Below are positions 36,002 to 44,714 of a stretch of DNA of 64,000 nt, in pieces (within the stretch, counting starts at the first letter, position 1; the number at the start of each line of letters is the position of its first letter). Made by a program: the position numbers and the translations under genes. The notes beneath the pieces are model-generated. The model was not told the origin of the DNA. It saw nothing but the letters and a program-made list of their open reading frames with translations, and did not search any database. The stretch covers positions 53,589 through 117,588 of the forward strand of contig NZ_QJRG01000050.1 of NCBI RefSeq assembly GCF_004025535.1, read 5' to 3'. The DNA is from Pseudomonas alkylphenolica (GTDB taxonomy: Bacteria > Pseudomonadota > Gammaproteobacteria > Pseudomonadales > Pseudomonadaceae).

Positions 36002-36095
36002 GTTATGGGAGTGTTTGTCTGAGAGGAGTGATGACGCTGTATGGCAAGTACACCGCGGTCCCACAGGCGAAGGTGTTTGCAGCCCGTGCGGTGGA

Positions 36096-36398
36096 CTAGT
36101 GAGGGATGAAGATCCGCTTCACGCCAACACCATCGAGCACAGCGTCGATCAGCGCACGCGCGGTCTCGATGTGCTGACCGGCGCTGGAGACAAGTGAACG
36201 ATCGTTGAGGGTGAGGTGATCGACGGCATCGCTCACCGTGGCCTCTGCATAGCGAAGCAGCTGGCAGGCGTGGAGCAAGGCTTCTTCGGCGCAGATACCG
36301 GCGCGGACCGTGAACATGTGGTTGGTGCCGAACGGGGTGCTGGCGGTGGTGGCGCTGGAAAGATCGAGACTCGGTGGATCGGGAACAAGCTTCTTCAT
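36096..36398 (-). CDS. Small DUF3077/DUF6124-like protein
   Basis: The 100-residue protein starts MKKLVPDPPSLDLSS and continues with FTVRAGICAEEALLHACQLLRYAEATVSDAVDHL, which resembles the small Pseudomonas-specific DUF3077/DUF6124 proteins (MKK..PDPP start, F.VR.G..-EEAL core). No function is known to me. ATG 36398 follows AGAGG; the frame is open further upstream but that part overlaps the structured leader. The gene is isolated, with a terminator for the plus-strand operon behind it and an elaborate 5' leader in front. Confidence 0.75.
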   Translation of the reverse strand: MKKLVPDPPSLDLSSATTASTPFGTNHMFTVRAGICAEEALLHACQLLRYAEATVSDAVDHLTLNDRSLVSSAGQHIETARALIDAVLDGVGVKRIFIPH

Positions 36399-36729
36399 GG
36401 TCAACCTCTGTCGGTGAATCCACCATCCCTCGCTGCTAAACGAAGGTGGCAGCTGTGCGTGGGTTAGCAGACCGGTGACAGAGAACCGGCGCACCCGAAG
36501 GTGCCCCACGCACAACCGCCATAACAGCGGTGTCCGTAGATCTCTGTCATACCCAGACTGCTAAATCTGGTCGCTGGATGTTCCAACGACGACAGCAGCC
36601 TAGGCCCCTGAAGAGCCCGGCACAACAGAGCAACGGCGGCGGAAGTATGATTCAGAACGGTCTGACAGAAAACGCCTACGGCATCGCGATTTGGCGCCGC
36701 TGCCCGTCAGCGCAAACTTTCCGACCCGA
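36399..36729. other. Long non-coding stretch: structured leader plus flank
   Basis: This 331-bp gap holds the structured leader of the small minus-strand gene (36420-36590). The remainder (36591-36729) shows the palindrome GCCTAGGC (36598-36605) and a 32-codon plus-strand frame near 36647 that I could not support as a gene. A promoter for the minus-strand leader should lie in this remainder. Confidence 0.5.
36420..36590 (-). promoter_or_regulatory. Structured RNA leader with pseudoknot, upstream of small DUF gene
   Basis: On the minus strand, in order: hairpin GTCGTTGG/CCAGCGAC (36590-36570); hairpin CCAGA/TCTGG with loop TTTAGCAG (36570-36553); single strand TGACAGAGA (36549-36541); hairpin CCGC/GCGG (36530-36516); a 10-bp stem TGTGCGTGGG (36514-36505) with CCCACGCACA (36463-36454). 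That stem encloses a cUUCGg-capped hairpin (36504-36491) and hairpin CCGGT/ACCGG (36489-36472). The latter's 8-nt loop TCTCTGTC is complementary to the earlier GACAGAGA. CTGCTAA (36470-36464) can pair with the TTTAGCAG loop or with an identical TTTAGCAG in a last hairpin (CCACC/GGTGG, 36449-36420). The UUCG loop and a G-U pair exist only on the minus strand. Confidence 0.65.
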
Positions 36730-37614
36730 TCACACCGGGCTCTGACAGAACTCGAGAAAACGTGCCAGGCCACGGGTTGGCTGCTTGTCCTTGTGGATCA
36801 CCCGGTACAGGGTGCGCTTGAGCGGACCGCTGGGGCAGGGCAGGGTGCACAGCTGCCCCAGGGCCAATTCACCACGCACCATCACCCGTGACACGCAGGC
36901 AATGCCGGCGCCGGCGATCACGCAGTGCTTGATCGCTTCGCCGTTGGACACTTCCAGCAAGTGCTGCGGGCTGCCCAGCCACGGGCCGATCAGGTGCTCA
37001 AGCATGTTGCGCGTGCCCGAGCCCTGTTCGCGGGTAATCCAGCGGGCGGTGGCCAGCGCCTGGGCGTCGGGCCGGGCCTGCTGGGCCAACGGGTGGCCGG
37101 GGGCGGCAATCAGCACCAGCTCGTCTTCGCGCCACGGCCGTACATCGATGTCCGGGTGCTGCACCGGGCCTTCGACAAAGCCGACATCGATGGTGAAGTT
37201 GCACAGCGATTCGACAATGCGCTCGGTGTTCTCGACCTTGAGCTCCAGGCGGCTCTGCGGCTCGGCCGCAAGGAAGCTGGCGAGCAGCTCCGGCAGCAGG
37301 TAGGCACCGATGGTGGTGCTGGCACCGATGCGCAGGTGGCAGGTGAGTTGCTGCTGGAACAGTGTTTCGGCCTCCTGGGCGCCTTCCAGGGTGGCCTTGG
37401 CGTGGGGATAGAAACGCCGCCCGTGTTCGTTGAGCACCAGGCGTTTGCCATGGCGATCGAACAGCCGCGTGCCGAGCTGATGCTCGAGATCCTGCAGCGA
37501 CATGCTCGCCGCCGCCTGGCTCAGACTCAGGTCTTTGCTGGCACGGGTGACGCTGCCAAGGTCGGCGACTGCAACGAAGGTAGCCAGCTGTTTGAGGGTA
37601 ATTCGGCACTGCAT
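36730..37614 (-). CDS. LysR-family regulator (YeiE-like, adjacent to yeiH)
   Basis: The 294-residue protein has an N-terminal helix-turn-helix (LKQLATFVAVADLGSVTRASKDLSLSQAAASMSLQDLEHQLGTRLFDR, about residues 7-54) and a LysR substrate-binding domain starting near LRIGASTTIGAYLLP (about 93-107). It is divergent from a YeiH-type exporter gene, the usual arrangement for YeiE-like regulators. ATG 37614 follows AGGAAAG; an ATG 21 codons upstream is possible but would place the HTH unusually far from the N-terminus. Confidence 0.9.
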   Translation of the reverse strand: MQCRITLKQLATFVAVADLGSVTRASKDLSLSQAAASMSLQDLEHQLGTRLFDRHGKRLVLNEHGRRFYPHAKATLEGAQEAETLFQQQLTCHLRIGASTTIGAYLLPELLASFLAAEPQSRLELKVENTERIVESLCNFTIDVGFVEGPVQHPDIDVRPWREDELVLIAAPGHPLAQQARPDAQALATARWITREQGSGTRNMLEHLIGPWLGSPQHLLEVSNGEAIKHCVIAGAGIACVSRVMVRGELALGQLCTLPCPSGPLKRTLYRVIHKDKQPTRGLARFLEFCQSPV

Positions 37615-37706
37615 ATCAGCTTTCCTGATATGACCAATAAGAATATATAGCTTCATATAGGTTATAAGAGATTGCAAGCTAACGTCACCACAAACGAGGT
37701 GTCGTT
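37615..37706. promoter_or_regulatory. AT-rich divergent promoter region, LysR/yeiH
   Basis: The gap is clearly AT-rich against the GC-rich background and contains ATATAGCTTCATATAGGTTA (37644-37663) with repeated ATATAG. It must hold both promoters and the LysR operator; exact elements cannot be assigned. Confidence 0.45.
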
Positions 37707-38729
37707 ATGCTTGTTCTCAGTCGTACTCAGCTTCCCTATGGCCTGCTTACCGGCGTCACCGGCAGCCTGGCCCTGGCAGCCCTGGCCATGTGGCTGTCGA
37801 CGTCACCGTTGTTGCAGGGCAGTGGCGTGGGCACCTTGACCCTGGCCATGCTGCTGGGGTTGGCCATCGGCAACCTGGTGCCGGCCACCGTCCATCGTGC
37901 CGCCGCGGCGGGCGTGCAGTTGTGCAAGCAGCCTGTGCTGCGCCTGGGTGTAGCGCTGTATGGCTTCAGGCTGACCGTGCAGCAGGTGCAGGCGCTGGGT
38001 GTGCAAGCGTTCGTCACCGACGCGCTGCTGATTCTTTCGACCATCAGCCTGGCCATCTGGCTCGGTACCCGGGTGCTGGGCATGGAACGCGGCACCGCCG
38101 TGTTGATTGGTGCCGGCCATGCCATCTGTGGTGCTGCGGCAATTCTGGCCAGCGCCGGGGTGGTCAAGGCCCGCAATGACCAGGTCGCGATTGCGATTGC
38201 CTGTGTGGTGCTGTTTGGCACCTTGGGCATGCTGCTGTACCCCTGGCTGTTTACGGTGATGCCCGGCCTGTTCGGCGACAGCCATGGCTTTGGCATCTTT
38301 ACCGGTGCAACCCTGCATGAAGTGGCGCAGGTGGTGGCTGCCGGGCAGGCCATGGACCCGCAAGCCGCCGAGGCGGCCGTGGTGGCCAAGCTGATCCGGG
38401 TACTGCTGCTGGCACCCTTTCTGCTGGGGCTGGGCTTGTGGTTGAACCGCAAAGCCGAGCATGGCCACGGCGCAACGTCGGTCACGGTACCGGTGTTTGT
38501 ACTGGGCTTTATCGCCTGCATGCTGATCAATTCGTGGCTGCCACTGGATCAGCGCCTGCATCAGGTACTGGTCAGCCTCGACGACCTGTTGCTGGCGGCG
38601 GCGATGGCCGCACTGGGGTTCAGCACACGCCTGGTCGACCTGCGTCAGGCGGGGCTCAAACCGCTGATTCTGGCCGCTGCGCTGACCTTGCAACTGATGG
38701 TTGTGGGTGGACTGCTGACCCTGCTGTAG
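37707..38729 (+). CDS. yeiH: YeiH-family (UPF0324) putative sulfate exporter
   Basis: The 340-residue integral membrane protein has about ten hydrophobic segments and family motifs such as LAMLLGLAIGN (about residues 46-56), LRLGVALYGFRLT (about 78-90), GAGHAICGAAAI (about 136-147) and FTGATLHEVAQVVAAG (about 200-215). YeiH proteins are listed as putative sulfate exporters; experimental support is thin. The LysR gene is divergent. The stop codon lies 22 bp from the converging sensor gene, leaving no room for a strong terminator. Confidence 0.85.
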   Translation: MLVLSRTQLPYGLLTGVTGSLALAALAMWLSTSPLLQGSGVGTLTLAMLLGLAIGNLVPATVHRAAAAGVQLCKQPVLRLGVALYGFRLTVQQVQALGVQAFVTDALLILSTISLAIWLGTRVLGMERGTAVLIGAGHAICGAAAILASAGVVKARNDQVAIAIACVVLFGTLGMLLYPWLFTVMPGLFGDSHGFGIFTGATLHEVAQVVAAGQAMDPQAAEAAVVAKLIRVLLLAPFLLGLGLWLNRKAEHGHGATSVTVPVFVLGFIACMLINSWLPLDQRLHQVLVSLDDLLLAAAMAALGFSTRLVDLRQAGLKPLILAAALTLQLMVVGGLLTLL

Positions 38730-38751
38730 GGACCTGGATACCTTGGCTGTC

Positions 38752-41643
38752 TCAACTGACATTGCGTGACAGCCCCGCCACCTCATCCAATGCCGCCAGG
38801 TAAGACTGGATGTCGATCTCATCCAGCTGTTCGCGGCGCAGAAACTGCTCGCCGTACTCTCGGTACACGCCGCTGACGAGAAACACCCGAAACAGTTCGG
38901 CATCAATGTGCTGGTCGCGGGCCATGGCACTGAGGATCTTCAAGGACTCGGACAGGGTCTTGGCGGGTTTGTAAGGCCGGTCCGCGGCGCTCAGTGCTTC
39001 GAAGATGTCGGCAATCGCGATCACCCGTTCGGCAATGCTCATGTCGTCTTTACGCAAGCGGCGCGGGTAACCGGTGCCGTCCATTTTTTCGTGATGGTTG
39101 CCGGCGATGTCCGGCACCCGCCTGAGGTTGCGCGGCAGCGGCAAGGTGTTGAGCATGATGATGGTCTGCACGATGTGCTCGTTGATCTTGAAGCGCTCTT
39201 CGTCGGTCAGGGTGCCGCGCCGAATGCCGAGGTTGTACAGCTCGCCGAAGTTGTAGGCCTGCGCCGGCAGGCGCATGTCGAAGCCCCACAGGTTACGTGG
39301 GTCGTGCTTGTCGACCGGTGGCTTGCGTTCGCCCCAGGGCACCAGGTGATCGGCCCGGTCGGCGAGTAATCGTTCCTCTGCCGGCAAAGTCGTCGGCGGC
39401 ACCGCCGCCAGGCGTTCGGCTTCATCACGGGACAGGCCCAGGCGGTTGTCGAAATGCCGGAACCAGCGCCGGGCGCCGATCTGCTGAAGGCGCTCGACGT
39501 CCTCGTCGCGCATGAACTCGCCACCAATATTGGCATTGGCAATAAACGCGAACTCTTCCTGCAGTACTGCCTGCCGACGCTGGAGCGCTTCTTGCGCCGC
39601 CTGCGGATCGTCGCCGGCTGCAATCGCTTTCCAGTAATCCAGTTCGGCATCGCGCCAGAGTACTTCGAAACGGGTGCGCACCTCGTGGATGCGGTTGTAC
39701 AGGGTCTCCAGCTTGGTTGCCTTGTCGACCACGTGTTCGGGGCTGGTGACCTTGCCGCAATCATGCAGCCACGCTGCGATCCTGAACTCGTAGCGCTCCA
39801 TTTCGCTCATGGTGTAGTGGGCAAAAGGGCCGCTTTGCGCGGCAATGACCTTGTCGATGAGCATCTCGGCCAGTTGCGGCACCCGCTGGCAGTGGCCCCC
39901 GGTGTAAGGGCTCTTGGCATCCGTGGCATCGGCCAGCAGTTTGATGATGGCGTCCAGCAGGCGTTGCTGCGACTCGATCAACTGGCGCGTCTCGATGGCC
40001 ACCGCCGCCGCGCCGGACAGTTCCTGCACAAACCGGCGAAACGGTTGCTGAACACCGCCGGCCTGTTGCTGGGTGGGCCCCAGCTGCAACACCAGCAAGC
40101 CCAGCAGTTGCCCGCTGCGGTCGTTCAAGGCAACTGCCAGGTGTTGCGCGTCACTGTTCAGGGCCTGGGCCACGGCGGTGTCCAGGTCGCTGGCGCTATC
40201 GACCGCCAGGTGCAACTCAGCGGGGTATTGGTCGCCGCGACAGTGCGCCGTGAGGCGCAGGGTGTCGGCGTCATCGCCATACAGATACACCGCGCCGCCA
40301 CTGACGGCGGTCGCATCCACCAACTGGGTGAGGACGCTGCTGAGCAGGTTGTCCAGGTGCGTTTCGCGGCTGAGCGTAAGGGTGATTGCCTGGAAGTTGT
40401 TGATGGTGCGCGACATGCTGCCCAGTACCTGACTGAGCTCGCGCACTTCGGTAATTCGTGATTCCACCCCCACCGGCCGGCCGAAATCGAAACTGGCCAG
40501 CCCGCGCACCTGCTGGGTCAGTGCCTGCAACGGCTGGCCAATGCGCCGGGCCAGGTACCAGCCGACCAGCAGCAACAGCGCGATCAATGCGCCGGCCCAT
40601 AGCGCTTGCTCCAGCAGTACCTGCCGTGCCCCCATCAGCAGTTCGCTGGCCGGTACCGCGATCAGCACCCGCACATCGTGCTGGGTAAAGGTCGACAACG
40701 GCACCTGCATGCCATACCAGTCCTGTCCCCCGGCCCGGAAGCGCTTGGGCCCGGTACCGTCATCCGGATTGGCGTACAACCAGTCGAGGCTTTCCACGCC
40801 CAGTTCGTTCAGACGTGACAATCGAAGGGATTCGCCATCTTTCACCACCACGCGCTGCAGATCGTTATAAACCACCACATTGCTCGCGCTGTCGACCACG
40901 GCCATTTCGGTGCCGGGGGTCATGCGCAGGTCTTCGACCTCGCCGCCCAGGTCATTGACCGAAGCATCCATGCCCAGCACCGCCGCGCCGTCAACACTGC
41001 GCTGCGACAAGGTCAGGCCGATTTCACGGGTGGTAAAGAACACATAGGGTTTGGTCAGCACCGTGGTCGTTGAATCCATGCTCCCGGAAAACCACGGCCG
41101 TGTGCGCGGATCAAAGCGGTAATCGGCTTTTATCTCGTTTTTGAGCAGCGCCAGCTGCGGATCATAGAAACGCCATGCACCCTGGTACTGGCCGTTCTCG
41201 CCCAGGCTGATGCTCTGCACAAGGTAGGCCGAGCCGGGTGGTGCCTGCAGGTGCTGCTTGACCGAATCGTCGCGCAACACCCGCACCAGCAGGAATTCAC
41301 CGTTCGGGTAGCCGACATACACCGCGCTGAGCATCTTGTTGGCGTTCAGGCTGGCGACCAGCAAGGGCAAGCGTTCCAGCCGTTCGGGCAGGTCTTTGGC
41401 CTGGGAGATGGGGTCATAGGCCATCAGCCGGATCGAGCTGAGTGCCGGGTCGATCAGGCGCTGGGCGCGTTCGTTGATGGTGCGGCTCAGTTGGTGCGCT
41501 GAGTCGCCGGAAGCGGCCACCAGTGCTTGTTCGATACCGCGATAGCCCTGATAGGCAAGCACGCCGCCGAGCACCAGGGTACTGAGCATGATTGCCAACG
41601 CGATGAGCAGCTGCAGGGAAAACCCGCGACCGGGGAAGTTCAT
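38752..41643 (-). CDS. Membrane sensor with Cache, HAMP, GAF and interrupted HD-GYP domains
   Basis: The 963-residue protein begins with a membrane segment (about residues 9-31), a periplasmic double-Cache domain (about 40-335) with YDPISQAKD and FDPRTRPWFSGS, a second membrane segment (about 345-365), HAMP (about 366-418), a GAF-like domain (about 425-555) and an HD output domain. The metal-binding HD pair is WLHDCGK (His627-Asp628), and the GYP-type motif is NHHEKMDGTGYP (849-860). The two motifs are about 220 residues apart instead of about 60 because of a large insertion. It is probably a c-di-GMP phosphodiesterase-like phosphohydrolase responding to a small periplasmic ligand. ATG 41643 follows AAGGA. 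Confidence 0.85.
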   Translation of the reverse strand: MNFPGRGFSLQLLIALAIMLSTLVLGGVLAYQGYRGIEQALVAASGDSAHQLSRTINERAQRLIDPALSSIRLMAYDPISQAKDLPERLERLPLLVASLNANKMLSAVYVGYPNGEFLLVRVLRDDSVKQHLQAPPGSAYLVQSISLGENGQYQGAWRFYDPQLALLKNEIKADYRFDPRTRPWFSGSMDSTTTVLTKPYVFFTTREIGLTLSQRSVDGAAVLGMDASVNDLGGEVEDLRMTPGTEMAVVDSASNVVVYNDLQRVVVKDGESLRLSRLNELGVESLDWLYANPDDGTGPKRFRAGGQDWYGMQVPLSTFTQHDVRVLIAVPASELLMGARQVLLEQALWAGALIALLLLVGWYLARRIGQPLQALTQQVRGLASFDFGRPVGVESRITEVRELSQVLGSMSRTINNFQAITLTLSRETHLDNLLSSVLTQLVDATAVSGGAVYLYGDDADTLRLTAHCRGDQYPAELHLAVDSASDLDTAVAQALNSDAQHLAVALNDRSGQLLGLLVLQLGPTQQQAGGVQQPFRRFVQELSGAAAVAIETRQLIESQQRLLDAIIKLLADATDAKSPYTGGHCQRVPQLAEMLIDKVIAAQSGPFAHYTMSEMERYEFRIAAWLHDCGKVTSPEHVVDKATKLETLYNRIHEVRTRFEVLWRDAELDYWKAIAAGDDPQAAQEALQRRQAVLQEEFAFIANANIGGEFMRDEDVERLQQIGARRWFRHFDNRLGLSRDEAERLAAVPPTTLPAEERLLADRADHLVPWGERKPPVDKHDPRNLWGFDMRLPAQAYNFGELYNLGIRRGTLTDEERFKINEHIVQTIIMLNTLPLPRNLRRVPDIAGNHHEKMDGTGYPRRLRKDDMSIAERVIAIADIFEALSAADRPYKPAKTLSESLKILSAMARDQHIDAELFRVFLVSGVYREYGEQFLRREQLDEIDIQSYLAALDEVAGLSRNVS

Positions 41644-41863
41644 GAATGGGTCCTTGCTGGGCACGCGTTCTGGTAACGGCTGCTCTATTGCGCATTCGCC
41701 AACGGCGCGGGGCGGATACGTCTGGTAATGCTAGACCAGCTCCTGCCAGGGCGCACGGTCCTGGCTTGAAGGGTGGGGTGGGTACACCCCCATCCAGCTG
41801 AGTGGGGGGCTGCACCGGTGGTTGTCGATAGGCTGTTGGCAGCACTCAGCCGAGGGACAGTGA

Positions 41864-43180
41864 ATGACCGCGCCACACGAGCCACCCGCAGCGAAACGTC
41901 GTAACCGCTCCAGACCAGGTCGAGGTGACGTAAGCGGCATGCCGCTGGTGCGCCGCGCGCAGCGGCCTGATCGCGATGCCCGCGCGTTTCTGCGCATCCT
42001 TAATGTGGCCACGCGCCTGCGTCCGGTCGAACGCTATTCACTGCGCGAGTTGCGTGAGGTCTGGCGCCTGACGGCACTGGCCCTGAGCCGGCAGCCGCGG
42101 GTGGCGACGGTGACCGACGTGGTCATTGAGGGCCCGGCAGGGCCCATCGAACTGCGTATTTTTGCCCCGCAACAGCGTGATCAACTGCTGCCGGCATTTC
42201 TCTGGTTCCATGGCGGCGGGTTTGTCGTCGGCGGCCTGGATACTGCTGAATCGATCTGCCGCAGCACTGTCTGCAACGCCGATTGCATCAGCATAGCCGT
42301 GCGCTATCGGCTGGCCCCGGAACATGACCTGGCGGCAGGGCGCGAAGACTGCCTGGCAGCGCTGCACTGGATCGCCGAGCACGGCGCTACGCAGGGGATC
42401 GACACCGCGCGCCTGGCAATCGGCGGTGATTCGGCTGGCGGCAATATTTGCGCAGCCGTGGCCCAGGCCGCCGTGAGCCACGGTGGCCCGGCGTTGTGCC
42501 TGCAGGTGCTGGCGTATCCGGCGACTGACCTTGTGCAGGAGTTTCCTTCCTTCGTCGAAAATGCCCAAGGCTTCATGATCACAGAGACCCTGCTGGCGCA
42601 GATCAAACACACCGTTGCCGCCTCGTTTGAGGCGCTCAACCCGCTAGACCCCTGGTTGTCACCACGGCGCAGCGAGAACTTCGGCGGCCTGCCGCCGGCG
42701 GTGATCATCAGTGCCGGTTTCGACCCTATCCGCGACGACGGCCTGGATTACGCCGCACGCCTGCGTGCCGCCGGGGTGGCGGTGGAGCTGGTGCACTACG
42801 CCGGCCAGTTCCATGGCTTTCTTAACTTTGACGCCGTTATCGGCGCTGGCCGCGACGCCCTGCAGCGCATGGGCGATTCATTGGCCGCAGCGTTTCGCGG
42901 CGAACAGGCACAGGACCGCACGCTGGAGATCAGCGACTCACCTGTTGCGCGACCTTCGGGGCTGAGTGCGGCCACCGCAGAGTTGACGACATCGGGCCTG
43001 ATGACCTGGGTCGCCACCGAGCGCTGGAGCAGCACGCTGTTGCGCCAGGTGTCGCCCACGGCAGTCAGCACCACGCGGGTGGTGTTGCGCCCCTTGTGCC
43101 TGCCACTGGCCTTGATGCGCCGTCACCTTGTCGCCCGGCTGGACCAGCGGGTCGCTCACCGTACCTTCCCAGAAACCTGA
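41864..43180 (+). CDS. Alpha/beta hydrolase (HSL type) with C-terminal extension
   Basis: The 438-residue protein contains a hormone-sensitive-lipase-type hydrolase with the oxyanion motif HGGG (116-119), nucleophile Ser190 in GGDSAGG, Asp287 in AGFDPIRDDG and His317 in GQFHGF. About 95 residues follow the normal end of the fold, with no recognised domain. ATG 41864 follows GAGGGA. It heads a three-gene transcript with a mini-PhaE and a PHA synthase, so it could release hydroxyacids from the polymer or from esters that feed it. The specificity is inference. Confidence 0.85.
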   Translation: MTAPHEPPAAKRRNRSRPGRGDVSGMPLVRRAQRPDRDARAFLRILNVATRLRPVERYSLRELREVWRLTALALSRQPRVATVTDVVIEGPAGPIELRIFAPQQRDQLLPAFLWFHGGGFVVGGLDTAESICRSTVCNADCISIAVRYRLAPEHDLAAGREDCLAALHWIAEHGATQGIDTARLAIGGDSAGGNICAAVAQAAVSHGGPALCLQVLAYPATDLVQEFPSFVENAQGFMITETLLAQIKHTVAASFEALNPLDPWLSPRRSENFGGLPPAVIISAGFDPIRDDGLDYAARLRAAGVAVELVHYAGQFHGFLNFDAVIGAGRDALQRMGDSLAAAFRGEQAQDRTLEISDSPVARPSGLSAATAELTTSGLMTWVATERWSSTLLRQVSPTAVSTTRVVLRPLCLPLALMRRHLVARLDQRVAHRTFPET

Positions 43181-43201
43181 CGCGGACCAAGGAGTACTGC
43201 T

Positions 43202-43606
43202 GTGGGGATGTTTGATCCATTCCAGATCTGGCGTGAAACCCTCACCCTGATCGAAGGCGAAATCAATTCGCTGGCTTCGCGCAAGATGGAGACGGCCGAG
43301 TTCGCCCAGGCGGCCAACCAGTTCAACAAGGTGTCCTTGGGTATGCAGCATGTACTGGAGCGTTCTTTGGCCAGTGTCCTGCGGCGCCTGGAGTTGCCCA
43401 GTCGCACTGAAGTCGATGCGCTTGCCTGCGCCGTGCAGCGTATCGAAGACAAGCTCGATCAATTGACACCCGCTCCCGTCAAGCCTTCGCATGCGCTGCG
43501 ACCAACGCGTACCCGGCGCCCACCGCCAAACGTCGCGAAAGCGGCGACAAAGCCGGTGAAAAGAACCCGTAAACCGGTAACCCCGCCTGCAGCACAAGAG
43601 GAGTGA
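43202..43606 (+). CDS. Small PhaE-like/phasin-like protein with basic tail
   Basis: The 134-residue protein has a helical N-terminal half (FDPFQIWRETLTLIEGEINSL), a segment LRRLELPSRTEVDALACAVQRIEDKLDQL (about residues 61-89) that resembles the conserved C-terminus of PhaE and related PHA synthase partners, and a Pro/Lys/Arg-rich tail (about 95-130). The tail recalls the basic AAKP-like tails of PHA granule proteins that bind DNA. It begins at GTG 43202, 7 nt after AAGGAG, and ends at the start of the synthase gene. It is probably the synthase's small partner; at 134 residues it is far shorter than normal PhaE. Confidence 0.7.
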   Translation: MGMFDPFQIWRETLTLIEGEINSLASRKMETAEFAQAANQFNKVSLGMQHVLERSLASVLRRLELPSRTEVDALACAVQRIEDKLDQLTPAPVKPSHALRPTRTRRPPPNVAKAATKPVKRTRKPVTPPAAQEE

Positions 43607-44698
43607 ATGATGGCTTCTACTCATACGGGTCGTGGTAAAAGCCCTACGTTTACAGGCCGGCTATGCACTGAAGTCGAGCGGATGATCAAACGTCGCGTGA
43701 AGGGGCTGGAATACCTCGGGTCGCCGGGTCCTGCGGTCGGCACCACCCCCAGGACACTGCTGCATCGTCGCGGCACACTCAGCCTGTACCGTTATCAGGC
43801 GACTTGCAGCGACGTGTATCGGGTGCCGTTGCTGCTGGTGATGGCGACCACCAACAAGGCTTACATCTTTGACCTGGCCGAACGCCAGAGCCTGATCGCG
43901 TACCTGCTCGGGCGTGGTTACGACATTTATGTAATGGACTGGAACGCGCCGACCCGGGTCGAGCAGCAGTTGCGCATCGAAGACTACGTGCTCGACTTCA
44001 TTCCCGATTGCATTGGCCGGGTACAGGCAGACGCCGGGGTCGAAGAGGTCACGCTGCTCGGCTACTGCATGGGCGGTGTGTTGTCGACGCTATATGCCGC
44101 CCTGCATGCCGACGGGCCGCTGAAAAACCTGGTGTGCTTCACCACGCCGGTGGACTGGTCGCAGATGAGCTGGTCGCGGGGCATCGCCAATCAGCGCTAT
44201 TTCGAGGTCGATCGGCTGGTCGACAGGGTGGGCATCATTCCCGCCGGGATGATCATGAACGCGATTGACCTGCAGCGCCCGGCTGGCCGCATCGCCGGGC
44301 AGTTGCGCCTGTGGGACAACCTGTGGAATGACGCCTATGTGCGCAACCACCGCATGATGATGCGCTGGGGGCGCGATTCCTTGCCGCTGGCCGGCGAGTA
44401 CTACCGGCAGATCATCAAGGAACTGATGTGGAAGAACAGCCTGCTCGAGGGTGGCCTGTGCATCGCCGGGCAAGCGGTCGACCTGGCGAAAGTCCGCGTG
44501 CCCTTGCTGCATATCATCGCCGAGCACGACACCCTGGTGCCGCCAGCCTGTGCCCAGCCGCTGGTGGCAGCCGCAGGTTCAGCCGACAAGCAGGAAATCA
44601 TCCTGCCAGGGGGGCATGTCAGCCTGGTGGCGGGGCCGGCAGCGAAGAAGCGTATGTGGCCGGCACTGGATGAGTGGCTGGGGCAGCGCTCGATGTGA
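43607..44698 (+). CDS. phaC: Class III-like polyhydroxyalkanoate synthase
   Basis: The 363-residue protein matches the catalytic PhaC of two-subunit synthases. The lipase-like box is GYCMGG with Cys154 as nucleophile, Asp308 is in AEHDTLVPP and His337 in PGGHVSL, close to Cys149, Asp302 and His331 of the Allochromatium enzyme. Pseudomonas normally have class II synthases of about 560 residues, so this is an extra, shorter type. The first ATG (43607) is only 3 nt from AGGAG; ATG 43610 has better spacing and would remove one residue. It follows the PhaE-like gene without a gap. Confidence 0.85.
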   Translation: MMASTHTGRGKSPTFTGRLCTEVERMIKRRVKGLEYLGSPGPAVGTTPRTLLHRRGTLSLYRYQATCSDVYRVPLLLVMATTNKAYIFDLAERQSLIAYLLGRGYDIYVMDWNAPTRVEQQLRIEDYVLDFIPDCIGRVQADAGVEEVTLLGYCMGGVLSTLYAALHADGPLKNLVCFTTPVDWSQMSWSRGIANQRYFEVDRLVDRVGIIPAGMIMNAIDLQRPAGRIAGQLRLWDNLWNDAYVRNHRMMMRWGRDSLPLAGEYYRQIIKELMWKNSLLEGGLCIAGQAVDLAKVRVPLLHIIAEHDTLVPPACAQPLVAAAGSADKQEIILPGGHVSLVAGPAAKKRMWPALDEWLGQRSM

Positions 44699-44714
44699 TC
44701 CTGTGCAACTGCCC

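Noticed and set aside
36530..36745. Plus-strand small frame, including a 32-codon version near 36647 with GGCGGAAGT before its ATG
   Set aside because: No family was recognised, and part of the frame runs through the structured leader, which reads better on the minus strand. It could still be translated, so it was left out rather than called false.
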